Program-made: the position numbers and the translations under genes
The notes under the pieces: model-generated
Database searches by the model: none
Seen by the model: the letters and a program-made list of their open reading frames with translations, nothing else
What the model was told of the DNA's origin: nothing
NCBI RefSeq assembly: GCF_000764305.2
Contig: NW_025947571.1
Span: 1-64,000, forward strand
Direction of reading: 5' to 3'
DNA from: Hyalella azteca
Lineage: Eukaryota; Arthropoda; Malacostraca; Amphipoda; Hyalellidae
Length of the DNA stretch: 64,000 nt
In this document: one piece after another, positions 32,130 to 44,500 of the stretch
Numbering within the stretch: the first letter of the stretch is position 1
Layout of the letters: the number at the start of each line of letters is the position of its first letter

Positions 32130-33416
32130 AATGATACTAAAATTCATAATCCCATATGAATTTGTGGAGATCTAATGTTATTTAGCATAGGCTGTAATAC
32201 AGGCTGAAAAATTTCCTACTACTTGCAATTAGACCGCTAAGATCAAGCATGACCAGCTCTAACATGGACGTTACCTTTTAGGCAGCCGTCATGCAGTTCA
32301 GCTGCTGATCCATGCTAGAGAGCTGGTTCCTCACTTATAGGATTTTAACTCCAACGCCAGGGCTAGTTATTGCGTGCAATAGTGTTTGAATTCGAATGCA
32401 TTGTGAAATACCGCGATATAAGTGAAGATATAAATGAATTGTCCAGCTTAGGCATTTACTCTATGTTTTCTGTTTTTAGGATCGCGCGTTTAATCAACTC
32501 CTAGCTCCAGCTCTCTCTTACGCATTAGATTTGTCTCGGCTTTCTCTCGTGTCCGATTTGCTAGGATTTGTTACAGAGTACCCGATGTGTTGATTTTTAT
32601 ACTTTCATAGTTGGCATCCGTTTTGTATGACTACCCGTTCTGATTTGTTACTTAATTAACATGCAGTTTATCTTTAATATATTAATAGCTTAACATTGGA
32701 GTTTCAATTCCCATCCAGCCCAAGCTTTGCCTATTAAGCCAAAAAGGAAGTGTCTTACAGTTTCCGGTCATTGGTGGGCGTGACAAGAGGACCATCCGAA
32801 CTTTTGAGGTGACGCGACTAGTAATTTGAATATCTGAGGCTAGTTCGTCACATATAGTGTCAGTCTAATCATCGTGTGACTGTATCAAAAGCTTTACTAT
32901 AGTATGACTTTGAAAGTGGATCATCCATCTTACGGATATGCTATCAGTTTTGAACGTTACTCGAATCTAAAAGCATTGAACATAAGTTGCAGTCAGTAGA
33001 CGGAGGGTTAAAGTGCTTGCATTACGAATGTATCATCGAATGGCTATGAACAAGAGATTGAATGATATTTCCAAGTCTCATCTTGTCAATTTTCCGCAGA
33101 GCGGATTCGTGTTCCTGCGCTCAACTGTTGTTATGTATTGTTTGGAATCGTCGGTAAAAAGCATTTCTCCCTCCCAATCGTTGCACTCACGACATTTTTG
33201 CGATACATTTGTCTGCTTGAAATACTTCCAATCTGCAGCATTGACAGACTAAAGCTGGTGATCGACGGCCGACGAAATTCGTTGGCTGAGATGCATCATG
33301 TGACGACCGCACATTGCAGCACGTCACGGATGCTTCAACACGTATTTTACGAATCTGTATTCATGAAAAGAATTTTTGGAGCGAATACAACGTTTGGTAC
33401 GTAAATTTCAACGAAA
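32130..33416. other. no gene recognised
   Basis: Mixed unique sequence. Overlapping frames at 33013-33404 show no domain. Confidence 0.5.
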
Positions 33417-33551
33417 TGTCAGTGTTTAGGCAGCGTTTTACATCAGTGAAACATGTCAGTGTTTCGGAAGTGCTATACATCAGTGTGGAATGTCGATGTT
33501 TTGTCAGCGCTCTACATCAGGGAGGCATGTCAGTGTTTTTATGCAGCTCTC
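33417..33551. repeat. 37-bp degenerate tandem repeat, 3.6 copies
   Basis: Units start at 33417, 33454, 33491 and 33528. Each begins TGTCAGTGTT or TGTCGATGTT and carries TACATCAG at position 23-30. The repeats are diverged by about a quarter. They lie 95 bp before the larger minisatellite. Confidence 0.75.
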
Positions 33552-33646
33552 AAGGACTACTACACACAGGACATGCATAGCCTATGTCCAGCCTCTGCTA
33601 GCAGAGGCGATCGCCTACACTATGAAAATGCTGGTGTTTTAATCAC

Positions 33647-34116
33647 CTGAGGACCACATTGTCACCTGAGGACCAAATTGTCACCTGAGGACCACATTGT
33701 CACCTGAGGACCACATTGTCACCTGAGGACCACATTGGTAGCTGAGGACCACATTGGTAGCTGAGGACCACAATGGCACCTGAGGACCACATTGGTAGCT
33801 GAGGACCACAATGGCACCTGAGGATCACATTGGTAGCTGAGGACCACATTGGCACCTGAGGACCACATTGGCACCTGAGGACCACAATGGCAGCTGAGGA
33901 CTACATTGGCAGCTGAGGACCACATTGGCAGCTGAGGACCACATTGGCAGCTGAGGACCACAATGGCACCTGAGGACCACATTGGCAGCTGAGGATCACA
34001 TTGGTAGCTGAGGACCGCATTGGCAGCTGAGGACCACATTGGCAGCTGAGGACCACATTGGCAGCTGAGGACCACATTGGCCGCTGAAGACCACATTGGC
34101 AGCCGAGGACCACATT
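33647..34116. repeat. 19-bp minisatellite, about 25 copies
   Basis: The unit is GGCAGCTGAGGACCACATT with ordered variants: GTCACCTGAGG copies at the left, mixed GGTAGCTGAGG and GGCACCTGAGG in the middle, and GGCAGCTGAGG at the right. Since 19 is not a multiple of three but stops are absent, all minus frames are open. These frames (for example 33719-34135) are not genes. Confidence 0.92.
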
Positions 34117-34154
34117 GGTAAATGTTTCTGCCCATTGGGGTAGAAACATTTACC
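34117..34154. repeat. perfect 13-bp hairpin capping the minisatellite
   Basis: GGTAAATGTTTCT at 34117-34129, loop GCCCATTGGGGT, AGAAACATTTACC at 34142-34154. The left arm starts within the last repeat unit's GG. Confidence 0.7.
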
Positions 34155-37059
34155 GAACGAATTCGTTTAATTTTTGTTGTAGATTTTCAGATTTGAATAA
34201 TAGATATAAAGATATAATAAGCGTTGAATTTAGCCAAAATGTGGACTATTTTCCAGAATATTGGTATAAAATTTTTGGGAAATTCGCATGATGAATTCCA
34301 TGGGGTCGAAGTCTTTTTTCCTTGAATAGTTTGAAAAATACCATTAGTGAAAGAAATATCAGGAATTTGAAATCATTACTCGACACATTAAAATATTTCA
34401 TAAATGTATTTTTATAATAATACAAATTTCATTATTTGTGATGGCATGGAATCACTCGACGAATTTGCAGGGAGTAATGTTTTTTTCCAAGGAGCTCGAT
34501 AAAACATAAAATGTAGGACAAAAGGAAATGAAATAAATATTTCTTCTCCTAAAAATTGAAAAGTAGACTTTAATTCAATTGGCAATTGGCCACGATTTTA
34601 TGCTGAAATTTGTTCTTTTACATATCTTACAAGCTTGCGCGCAAGTTAAAATCAAAATCGGTGAGCCAGGGTAATCTCTTTGATACGCGTCTCCTCTTAA
34701 ACGGTTTCTTGACGGACAGCATCTGGCGTGAAATTGAAATGCATGGCCACGCTATGTTGGATTTCGATCTAAAGCTTTGAATTTTTCTTCAGAATATATT
34801 CATATTTAATAAGAAAATGAAACCTTCCGCTGCCGTAGCGCTATGAAGGACGGTTTGCGATTTTCAAACAACCAATCTGCAAAAAGGTTTTCCCGCATTT
34901 CGTTTTTGGCGCAAAAATGCGGTTTGCAAGAGAGAGTTTGGCCAGTACCTGTCCGTCCATGTTTCACATTCACCTTACAATGCAAGATGCAGAGAAAGGC
35001 TGGAAGCCACACAACAATACTAGCCTCTCGAGTGAAAACTTTCGCTAAAATTTCCCCTCTGGGATGAGTAAGAAAAGTTGTTGTTGGCTGTAAACTCGGC
35101 TACCGACCAAATCTTAGTACTGCATTTCGTTGGAACGTCAGTGTGTATTTTCTGACGTGAATGCAGATTAAATTGAAGCAGTATTTTCTGATGCTTCCGT
35201 TGAAATTTTTTCTGAAGAGAAAATTAATTTTAATCAATAAAGCAGTGAAGTAAAATAAATTATTTGAACAATGCAACAATAACTCTTGCCCTGTTCATCA
35301 TTTGTTATCTTCCTTTATTAAAACTCCTGACTCTATTTTTTTATTCTTATGAACTATAATCGTTAAAATCACAACTAGGTAAAAGATAAATTTATTTTCA
35401 TAAAAAGATCGAACACAAGAACAGTCAATAAAAAATTTAATTATTTATTTTCAAATTACAGAATAATATGTGAAATCCTTGAAGAGGATTTGCAAAGCTT
35501 GTAATTTCCTTCGCGAAATATTGTAAATAAATTTAAATCAATATGAATTCAATACATTCTTCATCAATAAAATTAAACATTAAATCATCAATACCACTTT
35601 AAGCAAGAGCACCTTTAAAATCATAATCAATGAACTTAAAATAATTGAATAAATTTGAAATGGTATAATTCGACGCTTCTGACCATGCAGGCATGTTTCG
35701 CTAGCTGTTCAAGCATCAGAATATGTATGCACGGTATAGTATCGTTAAAGCTTGCTTTAATATTATGACGAAATTTAATTTTAAAGAGCTTATAGTAAAT
35801 AAAGGCAAGGCTTATGATTAATTCAGAAGATCCGTAATAAATTTTTGAACTTCTATTCTATCTTCATAATTATTTGTTTCTTCGAAATGAGCTGCAAGCA
35901 CTGCGAATCCATGTAAGAGCTTTGCTGCGTACGGTTTCTTCGTTCGTCTTCTTTAATAAATATTTAGACATAAGTCTTGGAACTTACATGGATGTATAGG
36001 TAAGTCTATACCAAATTTAAATTACTTTTTTGGTTTGCACTTCGCTTGAAGTGCAAACTCTACTAAAATAACCTGATATTTTGGCATCATTATAAATAAA
36101 AATTTCGTTCTAACTGCGCGTTAAATTAAAAAAATTATAGGTATAGTTTAAACAAGTCCATCTATGTTACAACGAAACATAAGTTATTCGCGACTACGAA
36201 TACTTCGAATTTGGATTCGGGAACTGAATGTTACAGACAGAATTGTTCGGTGTAATGTGTGAATATTTCTGGCCAGAAAAGTAAACAAGGTGTATCTCGG
36301 GAAATGTTGGTCCAGACTCGGGTCTTAAGAGGAGAATCGCTGTTGCTTGATGGTCACTCGGCGCAGATTCACGCGCGTCGGGCAAATTGGGCGACCAGAA
36401 ATGATTTTAGATCTCAGCCCAGCGCGCTGGTTGTGCGGCCAAGGTTTCGTCAGTTTCTCAGTGAGATGGAAAAATGAGGTGAAAAGCACGATGTTTTGAT
36501 ACTGAAGATTACAAACGAAAATAAAATAAATTACTGCACGTGAAACCCTATTTATTATCAAACTTGAAATATAAGTGCAGTAACAAATCAATTAATGTTA
36601 AGTTAAATTGCGAAAATAAATTAGTGAGTTATTCGATCACATTTCAATGAAATATCTTTTCATTATCTTTTGTCTCTAACTTAAAAACCCCTATAATTGA
36701 ACTCCCAACTCTCATAAAACAAAGGAAAAAATTCTCAGTCTGCACTGAGGAGTCAGTTAAGGAAACATAGCGACAGTTTTAAGGAATACTTAGAAGTTAG
36801 GACCGGTCGGCTGCGTCCGAGTGAAGTCATAAGAGACGATGCCAGGCCATCTGTCACGCAGGCTGTATGACGTGGCAATAGAGACGCGGTCACCGCCATA
36901 CATCACCAGATATTGCCATCCCCGCGAGAGCCGTGCTCCTCTATCGCTTGTCACGGCATGGCGGGAGCTACGCTGGCGATGCCAACTTTTTGAGAGTTTT
37001 TTTTATCAACCCTGATGTATAAGCGAACTTGTATTGATAGTTTTTTCGTATCATTTTTA
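34155..37059. other. no supportable gene
   Basis: Strongly AT-rich, unique. Overlapping open frames on both strands at 34806-35067 and 36194-36591 have no recognisable domain. A GC-richer patch lies at 36780-36990. Confidence 0.5.
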
Positions 37060-37188
37060 GCGCATTTTCTCATTTATGGAAAAAATGCACTATTGTGCTC
37101 GCCATGTCCGGGTGTCCTTCCGTGACTCCACGTTTTCGTCGACGAGAAAATGCGGTCTCTGTCACTCACTGCAGTGAGTACTGAGTTT
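37060..37188 (-). repeat. GCGCATTTTCTC interspersed repeat, copy 3
   Basis: Inverted, short copy. The GGAC/GACA microsatellite is nearly lost (GTCCGGGTGTCCTTCCGTGA). The palindrome CACTCACTGCAGTGAGT is intact. Confidence 0.8.
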
Positions 37189-37338
37189 TATTTTTTATCT
37201 GTCATAATCGGAACACACTTTGCAGTACTTGCTTTCTAATTATTCCCAAATTGCACCTGTCATAATTTCATCTAATAATCAACAAGATGCCTGTACAGAA
37301 ATTATTATTGGAGTATTTATTCCTTTTTTTCAAACAGG

Positions 37339-37570
37339 TTTTAGAAAACGGAAAGAAATACCTAGAGGCGGTTTATTATGGTCAAATAATGGGTGCACCA
37401 CTCGGCGCTAGCCACGACATGAAATTATGGGAATTTTTTTTCCGTATATTCGGCCTACAGATATATTTGCGGGAGACAGCCAGACATGTGCTGCTGAATA
37501 TCCACCGTACTCACATCATCAGGGTTTTGCATAGCCAGATTTCTCGTACCTGTTCTTTATCAATCGTAAT
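37339..37570 (+). other. open exon-like segment of unknown origin
   Basis: It follows a pyrimidine tract and acceptor (TTTTTTTCAAACAG) and reads VLENGKKYLEAVYYGQIMGA, then SHDMKLWEFFFRIFGLQIYL and ETARHVLLNIHRTHI. The peptide looks protein-like, but I do not recognise a family and there is no matching donor. It runs into the long hairpin at 37577. Confidence 0.22.
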
Positions 37571-37576
37571 GGAAAT

Positions 37577-37668
37577 AAGGAATTTAAAAGCAAAGAAAAC
37601 GCCAAGAAAATTCACCATATCGATATTGAAGCGATATTCTTGGCGTTTTCTTTGCTTTTAAATTCCTT
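37577..37668. ncRNA. perfect 32-bp stem hairpin, 28-nt loop
   Basis: AAGGAATTTAAAAGCAAAGA... at 37577-37608 pairs without mismatch with ...TCTTTGCTTTTAAATTCCTT at 37637-37668. The loop contains ATATCGATAT. Size and shape are compatible with a small-RNA precursor. A recent local inverted duplication would look the same. The ncRNA class is an inference, and no transcription evidence exists in the sequence. Confidence 0.35.
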
Positions 37669-38303
37669 GTGAACTTGCGATATAAGCAGACTAATAATAT
37701 AAGTACGTAATGGAAATAGTGCTGCCAATAATATCATTTAATATCGTACGTAAACTCTTATTTTAGAATAAAATTTACATCAGATTCTCGCGGATTTTAT
37801 GAATGATAAATTAATTTTCTGGTTGCAGTGACTCGTGCTGAAGAGTACACCGTAGTACTAATATAATTGGTAACTCTGAGCAATAGAAGATCATCAAGAT
37901 ATTTATCGCAGTTGTCATTTTTATCAATCAAGTTGATCATAGTAAGAGAAAATGTGCCAGTTTTGTTGTCGTTTGTTCTGGCACAGAGGCAAACTGTTGT
38001 CAAATGCAATCACTTACATTTAATCACAGGAGTTTTTCTATTGTTGAAGAATCAATGCAGCGCGAGTATTCCATGTGTTTTTCATGAAAGATATTTCATG
38101 GATAAAAAATGCGGAAATGAAATTAGATATGATAATATTTATTTATTTCTATTTATATATTAATTCATTAGAATAATTCTTTATGCATACATTGACCACG
38201 ATCTTGTCCGCACTATCGATCGGATTAAATATGCAAATGATTGCAATAATATTTTAAACCCATTTATGAATTCGATTTATCGTTTATTCAAACAAATTTT
38301 GAG

Positions 38304-38355
38304 CATGAGTGCAACAATAGCCGTTAACGTTGTATGAGTGCAACAATAGCCGAAT
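38304..38355. repeat. direct duplication of ATGAGTGCAACAATAGCCG
   Basis: Two copies of the 19-mer about 31 bp apart, each followed by related GTT-AACGTTG sequence. Confidence 0.6.
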
Positions 38356-38468
38356 AGTTGTAACGTTGGAATGATTACTTATCGAGCAATTGATTTCTAT
38401 AGCAATGATCATGGTAACGATACAATAACTTGAATTAAATCAAATTTTAATTTAATTACGTAAAATTT

Positions 38469-38524
38469 TACAATTTAATGAAATTAATTAATCAATTAAT
38501 TAAATTTAAATTCATTAAATTGTA
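38469..38524. repeat. 14-bp perfect inverted repeat, AT-only core
   Basis: TACAATTTAATGAA at 38469-38482 pairs with TTCATTAAATTGTA at 38511-38524, and the core is itself palindromic (AATTAATTAATCAATTAATT). It is likely a cruciform-prone site. Confidence 0.6.
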
Positions 38525-38731
38525 GTAATTCCGGCTTACAGTCAGGGTAATGTAAATTAAAGAAAATTACTACACTGCTTACAATTTCATTGCAAATCCA
38601 ACGGAAATTTAAAAATCCTACTACATCGTCTGTTATTTTCACAAATATTCAAGACAGGATAAGCGCGAGGATTTGCTAACGGAATTTCTCGCTGCATTTG
38701 ACCATCGGCAGGTAAATTCGAGCGCATGAAA

Positions 38732-38889
38732 GAACAAGGGACTGTAGATTTGTGGCGGCTGTAGAACAAGGGACTGTAGATTTGTGGCGGCTGTAGAACA
38801 AGTGACTGTAGATTTGTGGCGGCTGTAGAACAAGGGACTGTAGATTTGTGGCGGCTGTAGAACAAGGAACTGTAGATTTGTGGCGGCTG
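38732..38889. repeat. 32-bp minisatellite, 5 copies
   Basis: Units begin GAACAAGGGACTGTAGATTT at 38732, 38764, 38796, 38828 and 38860 and are near-identical (GTGACTG and GGAACTG variants). All three minus frames are open through it. These are artefacts of the repeat. Confidence 0.9.
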
Positions 38890-39820
38890 AGAGAACGCGT
38901 GCCGCGTGTGGCCACCAATTATCTGATGCCGATATCGGCTCGGTGCGCATCTGCTTAACTGCATGACATCACACGGGGCTGCTTAGCTAACAATAGACAC
39001 AACAGCAGAGGAAGCTTACCCATCAACACTGATTTTAAACAGTCGGTAATGTATCTACTTGCGTTTTTGAAACGAAGGGGCTGTAATACATTGAACCTCA
39101 TAATAGTCCAATGCTTAAGTAGTAGTAAACCGGTGCTTGCTGTCAGCATTATTTATGACACTGAATACGAGCAGCTTAGGAATCAATCTGAATCCTTAAT
39201 CCTGAATCCCTAATGAGGGCATTAAATTATTTTGCCTTTGTTTAAGCAGTATTAGCAGCTTGAATTATTTATATCAGCAGCAGTTGCGTTCGGACATTGG
39301 TCTAACATTCGTGATCCAACACGACTAGAGAAATAGAGCAAACGGAGGAATTACAAGGGAATAATAACTGCAGTGAAGTAGAAACATAATATATAATACA
39401 TATATATAACACAATACAGAATACATAATACATACATAATGCAGTTTAGTGGAAAATTTTAAAGTAAAATTAAGCAGATAAAATCATTTATTTCTTGAAT
39501 TATGCTAAAAGTCATGTCAGTGATAAAATAAGAAGCACTGGCAGGTAGTCGAAATGAAAAATGATATTATTCCTCTATGAGATTGACGGTAAAAATTGAG
39601 GATTTTAGTATAAATTTTTTGGGAAAAATACAAACGATTCTGGAACAGTAGTTGCGCGTAGAATATTTCAGAAAAACAAGGCACCAGCCAGTGTAGCCGA
39701 TGATAGGTTATCGAGGGCTCATCGATCATTAATCTATGGTCCGTGTGATGACACCGCCGGCTTTAGCACAAGGAAAATCCAATGTACAATATAACAAATA
39801 TTTTAGAATTGAAGTCTCAC

Positions 39821-40284
39821 AAACGCTGCAGGATAATCCCGTCTGCCCTCAATGTTCCCCGAGGTACTGTTGGTTTCATTGTTAAAAAGAGGAAGCAATG
39901 AAGCACCACCGCAAACTGGATTTAATGGGAGGCATTAAGAAAGAAAACAGAGAAAAATGATGAGGACAATTAAGGAAATGATCCGTTCTAGGCACAAAAG
40001 GACTGAGCTCAGCAGATATGGGACGCAGGTTTGCAAAGAACGAACAGCCACGAAGTCCACAGGCAATACTTCAAGTCACTCGACGTCGTAAGACTACATT
40101 TTTGTGGAATGCGTCTGCAATCAAGACGGAATTTGAAAGAAATGTGATGAAGAAGTCGGCCTCTTCAAAAGTATTCTATGGTCGGATGGGTAGAATTTCG
40201 AGCTTCTTTGCGGTAGTGAAGACCGGTTTTCCTCCCGAATTGGGTTGGGAGGATAGCCGGTACTGCGATCATCATGAGAAATAA
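39821..40284 (+). pseudogene. decayed Tc1-like transposase
   Basis: KRCRIIPSALNVPRGTVGFI at 39821-39880 is the helix-turn-helix of Tc1-type transposases (I-x-x-A-L-x-x-P-x-x-T-V-x-x-I-x-K). About 260 bp later the frame at 40090-40210 gives FLWNASAIKTEFERNVMKK and then KVFYGRMGRI, matching the family's L-W-x-x-x-H-x-x-x-R-x-x-F and K-V-x-W-S-D-E-x-x-I segments with the acidic catalytic positions lost. Frameshifts and stops separate the parts. No terminal repeats were recognised. Confidence 0.65.
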
Positions 40285-40289
40285 TACTG

Positions 40290-41410
40290 CTTCATCATTT
40301 TATTTAAAGGTTATTTTTGTTTAATGGTTAAGCAAGACCACATATTATAATTATAAAAATTTTAAGGCGCACTTAGAAATTGTTATAAGAAAATTTTACT
40401 TAGGCTAGAAGAGAAATATGGTTTCTGTATGAATGACGGTTTCAGGAGGACAATGAGTAAACAAACACAGGTTTCGCAAATGATCATTCTGTATAATATC
40501 ATTGTAATAAAATGACCCCTTTAATAGCATACTTGAGCCTCACTAGAAATTCTATGCAAAATTCTAGAAAAATATTCATGCATAGCTACTTTAAAACGTA
40601 GAAGAATTGATAATTGTTATGATAGCATAGGGGAAATTCCAGCAATATGTTGCACAGGAGCTAATACTGAGAGCCCCAAGCGTTTTGTTTCTTAATGTGT
40701 AAAATGTAAATGAAGGCTCAACTATTGAGCATTTATCAAACTATTCAAAAATTTCTTTCATCACATCTAAATTGAATTACAATATTGATGTTTATTTAAA
40801 TAAAAATCATCTCTATCCGTCTTTCAAAAATTTATAGTTAGTCGCAAACCATATACTGTAGTGTAAAATATGAAGTGTCGACTCTACAGGAATGCAGGAA
40901 ATTAAACTGTTTCGTTCAGTCCAAATGCTTGTTTACCTCGCTGAAATTGGTTGAGGCTGAAATTATTGGAGTCTACTGATTTAACATCATACTGATTATT
41001 TAATCTACATAATGTTGATTATTCGGTCAGCATTATGGCGGGAGGTGCAACAACATTGTCTCTTTTGTGACGACGGAAAAAAGTTATAAAATGATATTCA
41101 AAAGGGCAAAAATGAATGATAATTCATGAATGTTGAGAGAAAAAATATCGTACTGTTTTTATTGCGTATTTGATGAATCTTAAGATTGCAAGACTAAACT
41201 TACTTGACAAGCAGGAATGAGGTGCAACATTCCAATAGCGTGACAAAATTATCTGACAGATTTTATGTACAAAAATATCATATGTACAATATTAACCAAA
41301 TGAATCGTGAATTTCATCCGAAAAAAACACTGAATTGAGAATTATATTGATGTAAAGCCTTACTCAAGATAACTAAGTGATTTCATGGAAATAATATCAC
41401 ACGCTACTGA
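40290..41410. other. no gene recognised
   Basis: AT-rich unique sequence upstream of the 41.4-kb promoter. Confidence 0.5.
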
Positions 41411-41414
41411 GCTC

Positions 41415-41462
41415 CGGCAAGCGGTTATATAGTTGCTTGCCGAGTCTGAACGAGTCGCTCAC
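41415..41462 (+). promoter_or_regulatory. TATA box inside a hairpin, upstream of a coding exon
   Basis: TTATATAG (41425-41432) lies in the 12-nt loop of a perfect inverted repeat CGGCAAGC (41415-41422) / GCTTGCCG (41435-41442). About 32 bp downstream is CTCACTA, an initiator-like start. A TTCAGTGCC follows at about 41495. The first ATG downstream is that of the exon at 41542. Confidence 0.45.
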
Positions 41463-41541
41463 TAGGACGGGGTTCTTCTCCTGATGAAATGACAGGCTCG
41501 TTCAGTGCCAGGTTCTGCTTCTCTGTCCAACGCTCGTCAAA

Positions 41542-44500
41542 ATGTCTGCCTTGGGCGAAATTTACTTGCGTAAGTTGTTACAATTTAACGTTTTGTGATT
41601 TAAAAGCCTATAAGTAAGCTGTTTGAGGCAGGAAATGTTACTATTATACGAAGTTTTAATTACGGAATCGCAGTTTTTTGAAACGCGTAATTCGTGGTGT
41701 GAAATTGTTTACCGTTAATTGCTGTACTGAGAGAGCATAAAGAAAATTAAACGATTAATCGACCATTCAGCCGAATATGAAACCAAATTCAAAATGGAAT
41801 TAACTTTAATTTAACAACAGCTATACATACTTGAATAGTCAATTAACTGGATCTCAGCGCACTCAGACACTTCATTTGTTTTCGTGAATCATTTTTATCT
41901 TGGACTGTACACGAGTTTAACTCGCCCCTCAAGACCATTCCATTGAATCAGGCACACGGCTGCAGCCTTTCCTGAAGTGTTGCTTCGTCTGAACTGCATT
42001 TAAACTTGATTACATTGCCTGAAGATGTTGAAGATGCTCAATGTTAGGTAAATGCTGGTTAAAGCGCGTCGCGCAATTTAGATAATCATTTCTTTCGGGA
42101 ACCGGATAAAACTTGTCTGTGCTAGGATAACAGAGATTGTTATGTAAATGGAGAAATTTGATTTAAACGAAGTTCCGAGCAAGCTTGATGAATTTCTTAA
42201 TAAAATATAATGCCATTTTAATACAAAATTTATTGTGGAGTGCCTATTAATTATAAATTATGTACTTAATATAACTTCTTTTCGTAGCATAAACTCGCAT
42301 TCATGTTTTAGTGGCTGTCTCTTTGAACGCCAAGTATTAAATTCACTGCGATTCGGTCGGGTGACATTTGTTAAAGCAAACGGCTGGAGTCGGCGAAAAT
42401 TTAGCATCAATGAAATCTGTCATGCCGAGGGGAAAGTGAGGCTTGCCGTGAGCTAACAGCGACAATTGACAAAATACGTTAGGCTCGTTCATTGGATTAC
42501 GCGTTGCAGTCGCCGGCGTGAATTGCCTAAAGAACTTGGGGCTGGGGAATGCGTACGGTGCTCAAGATTGGGCAGTTCACTGGGGACAGCCTTAGTTAAT
42601 AAATTAACTAAACGTTAGTTCAGGTAACTGATGTCACAGGAAGTCTATACTGGCCACAAATTATAATATTCCATTGACTGGTTATACATAAAGAATATTT
42701 ATTGATCAGAGCCTTCACAATGAATGGGTGTTATATATTTAGAAGAATGCTTCAAAAGACTACAAAATTTTATGCGTACAGATTGAAAACATATCATATG
42801 TATAGCATAAAAGTCATAAATAATACAGATCGAGTTCTGTTTAATTCAGATTGAAAAGAAATGATAGAGTTGATCATTATTTAGGTACGAGTTAATTTAT
42901 GCAACGAAACATCGACAATAATTTGTTTTATTTAATTTCCAGAATCAAAGTCAAACAATATAGCGTGACATGGAGGGGAATTGAGTTGAAATGAATTCAA
43001 GGACTCAATTAACGAGTGAAGAAACGAAAGAAACTACGATTCTTCGACGAATCAAATTCATCTTACTGTAGATTTTTTAGTGACCTAGTTCCCTTCCACG
43101 ACTTGTTTCTTTACATGAACAAATTTTTATGCTGCAGTTGAAGTAATATTTTAACTCAAATGAAAGCGAATTTTGTGAGAATAGATTATAAATAAATCTG
43201 CTTTAGCTTAAATATGTTTAATCTGTGCTTAAACTGCCAAGTCATTAAAGCAATGTAATTTAGAAATTTTACAATTAAAAAAGTCTATTTATAGCTGGGG
43301 TGATTTACCAGTGCAAAAGCTAATCATTTAAAATTTTAAATAATGCATACATTTTTTTATTTGTAAAAATAATCTGTGCAAAGTGATCGTTGTTGCAAAA
43401 AATTAGTGTACCATTCTTGTCATATTCATATTGTGTGATGGGTTTTCGAATGCATTATTTTCAGTTATGGCATTTTTCAAAACCAGCATTGACCCCCGAC
43501 ATGAAGATAAAAAATATAACTCTGTACTCACTGCTGTGAGTGACAGAGAGCGCATTTTCTCGTCGGCGAAAACGTGAAGTCAAGGACAGACATAACCGAC
43601 GGACAGACAACGGACGGACGGACATGACGAGCACAATAGCGCCTTTTTTTCCATAAATTAGAAAATGCGGTAAAAATGAGCATTATGATGCAGTGTGACT
43701 GCCAAATATGTTTGAGCTTGACATTGCAAGATATTATACTATTTTACCAAACATTTAGAGCTCTAGTTGTGCTAAGGCCATCCGATCCTATGCTTGGTCT
43801 TTACATATCCGGACAAAGGAGACTCGGAGCATTGGTTCTTCACTGAATCCAGGGAAAGGAAACTGTGCCAAATTTCCTTGCGTATAATCTTTGCTTATGA
43901 ACAAGCGGCTCGTAATTTAGAGGCTTATGAGCTGCAGGATGCTCGCCTCGAGGACGCAGACAAGCTTTTGCCATCAGCTGCCGTCGCTAACGACCACGGA
44001 CCTACAAAGAAACTCTGCCTTGTTTCATTTCTCAGTAATGTAAACCCGACACTTAATTTAAGTTTTTGTAAAACGTAATTATTGACTAAGAGTACATAGA
44101 TGCTACCTTTTTTCAAGTTGTGCTACATTCAAGTAGTCAACATATATTTTACACGAGCGATTTCGGCGGCAAAATTTGATTATTTAATTTATTTAGAAAA
44201 TTTTCTATTGCATGAAAAAGTCACCACTAACTGTTACGCTTCTTCTTGTTGAATTTTGCATGTCAAAAAATTTCATAATAGATACTAAATCAGTGAAAAT
44301 GAGAGCCTGCAAATGAGAACCAGGAGTGAGCATCATTTATTCAACTTTTTATTACAATGGTTGTACTAACAGGCAACAGTAATCCAGGTTACAGCGCATG
44401 AGTTGATGAGAGGAAGACTTAGCTCACGTTTTATCTCAAAAAAGAAGAAAACAAAGCTTGTGAAGCGTCAGTGATTCTTAATAAAATAGATGACAGGTCA

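Noticed and set aside
33700..34149. Long minus-strand frames of CGPQLPMWSSA-type repeats
   Set aside because: They are translations of the 19-bp minisatellite in all frames; no start context or homologous protein.
34806..35067. Open frames on both strands
   Set aside because: Mutual shadows, no family resemblance, no splice or promoter evidence.
38587..38964. Three overlapping repetitive minus-strand frames
   Set aside because: Product of the 32-bp minisatellite, open in every frame.
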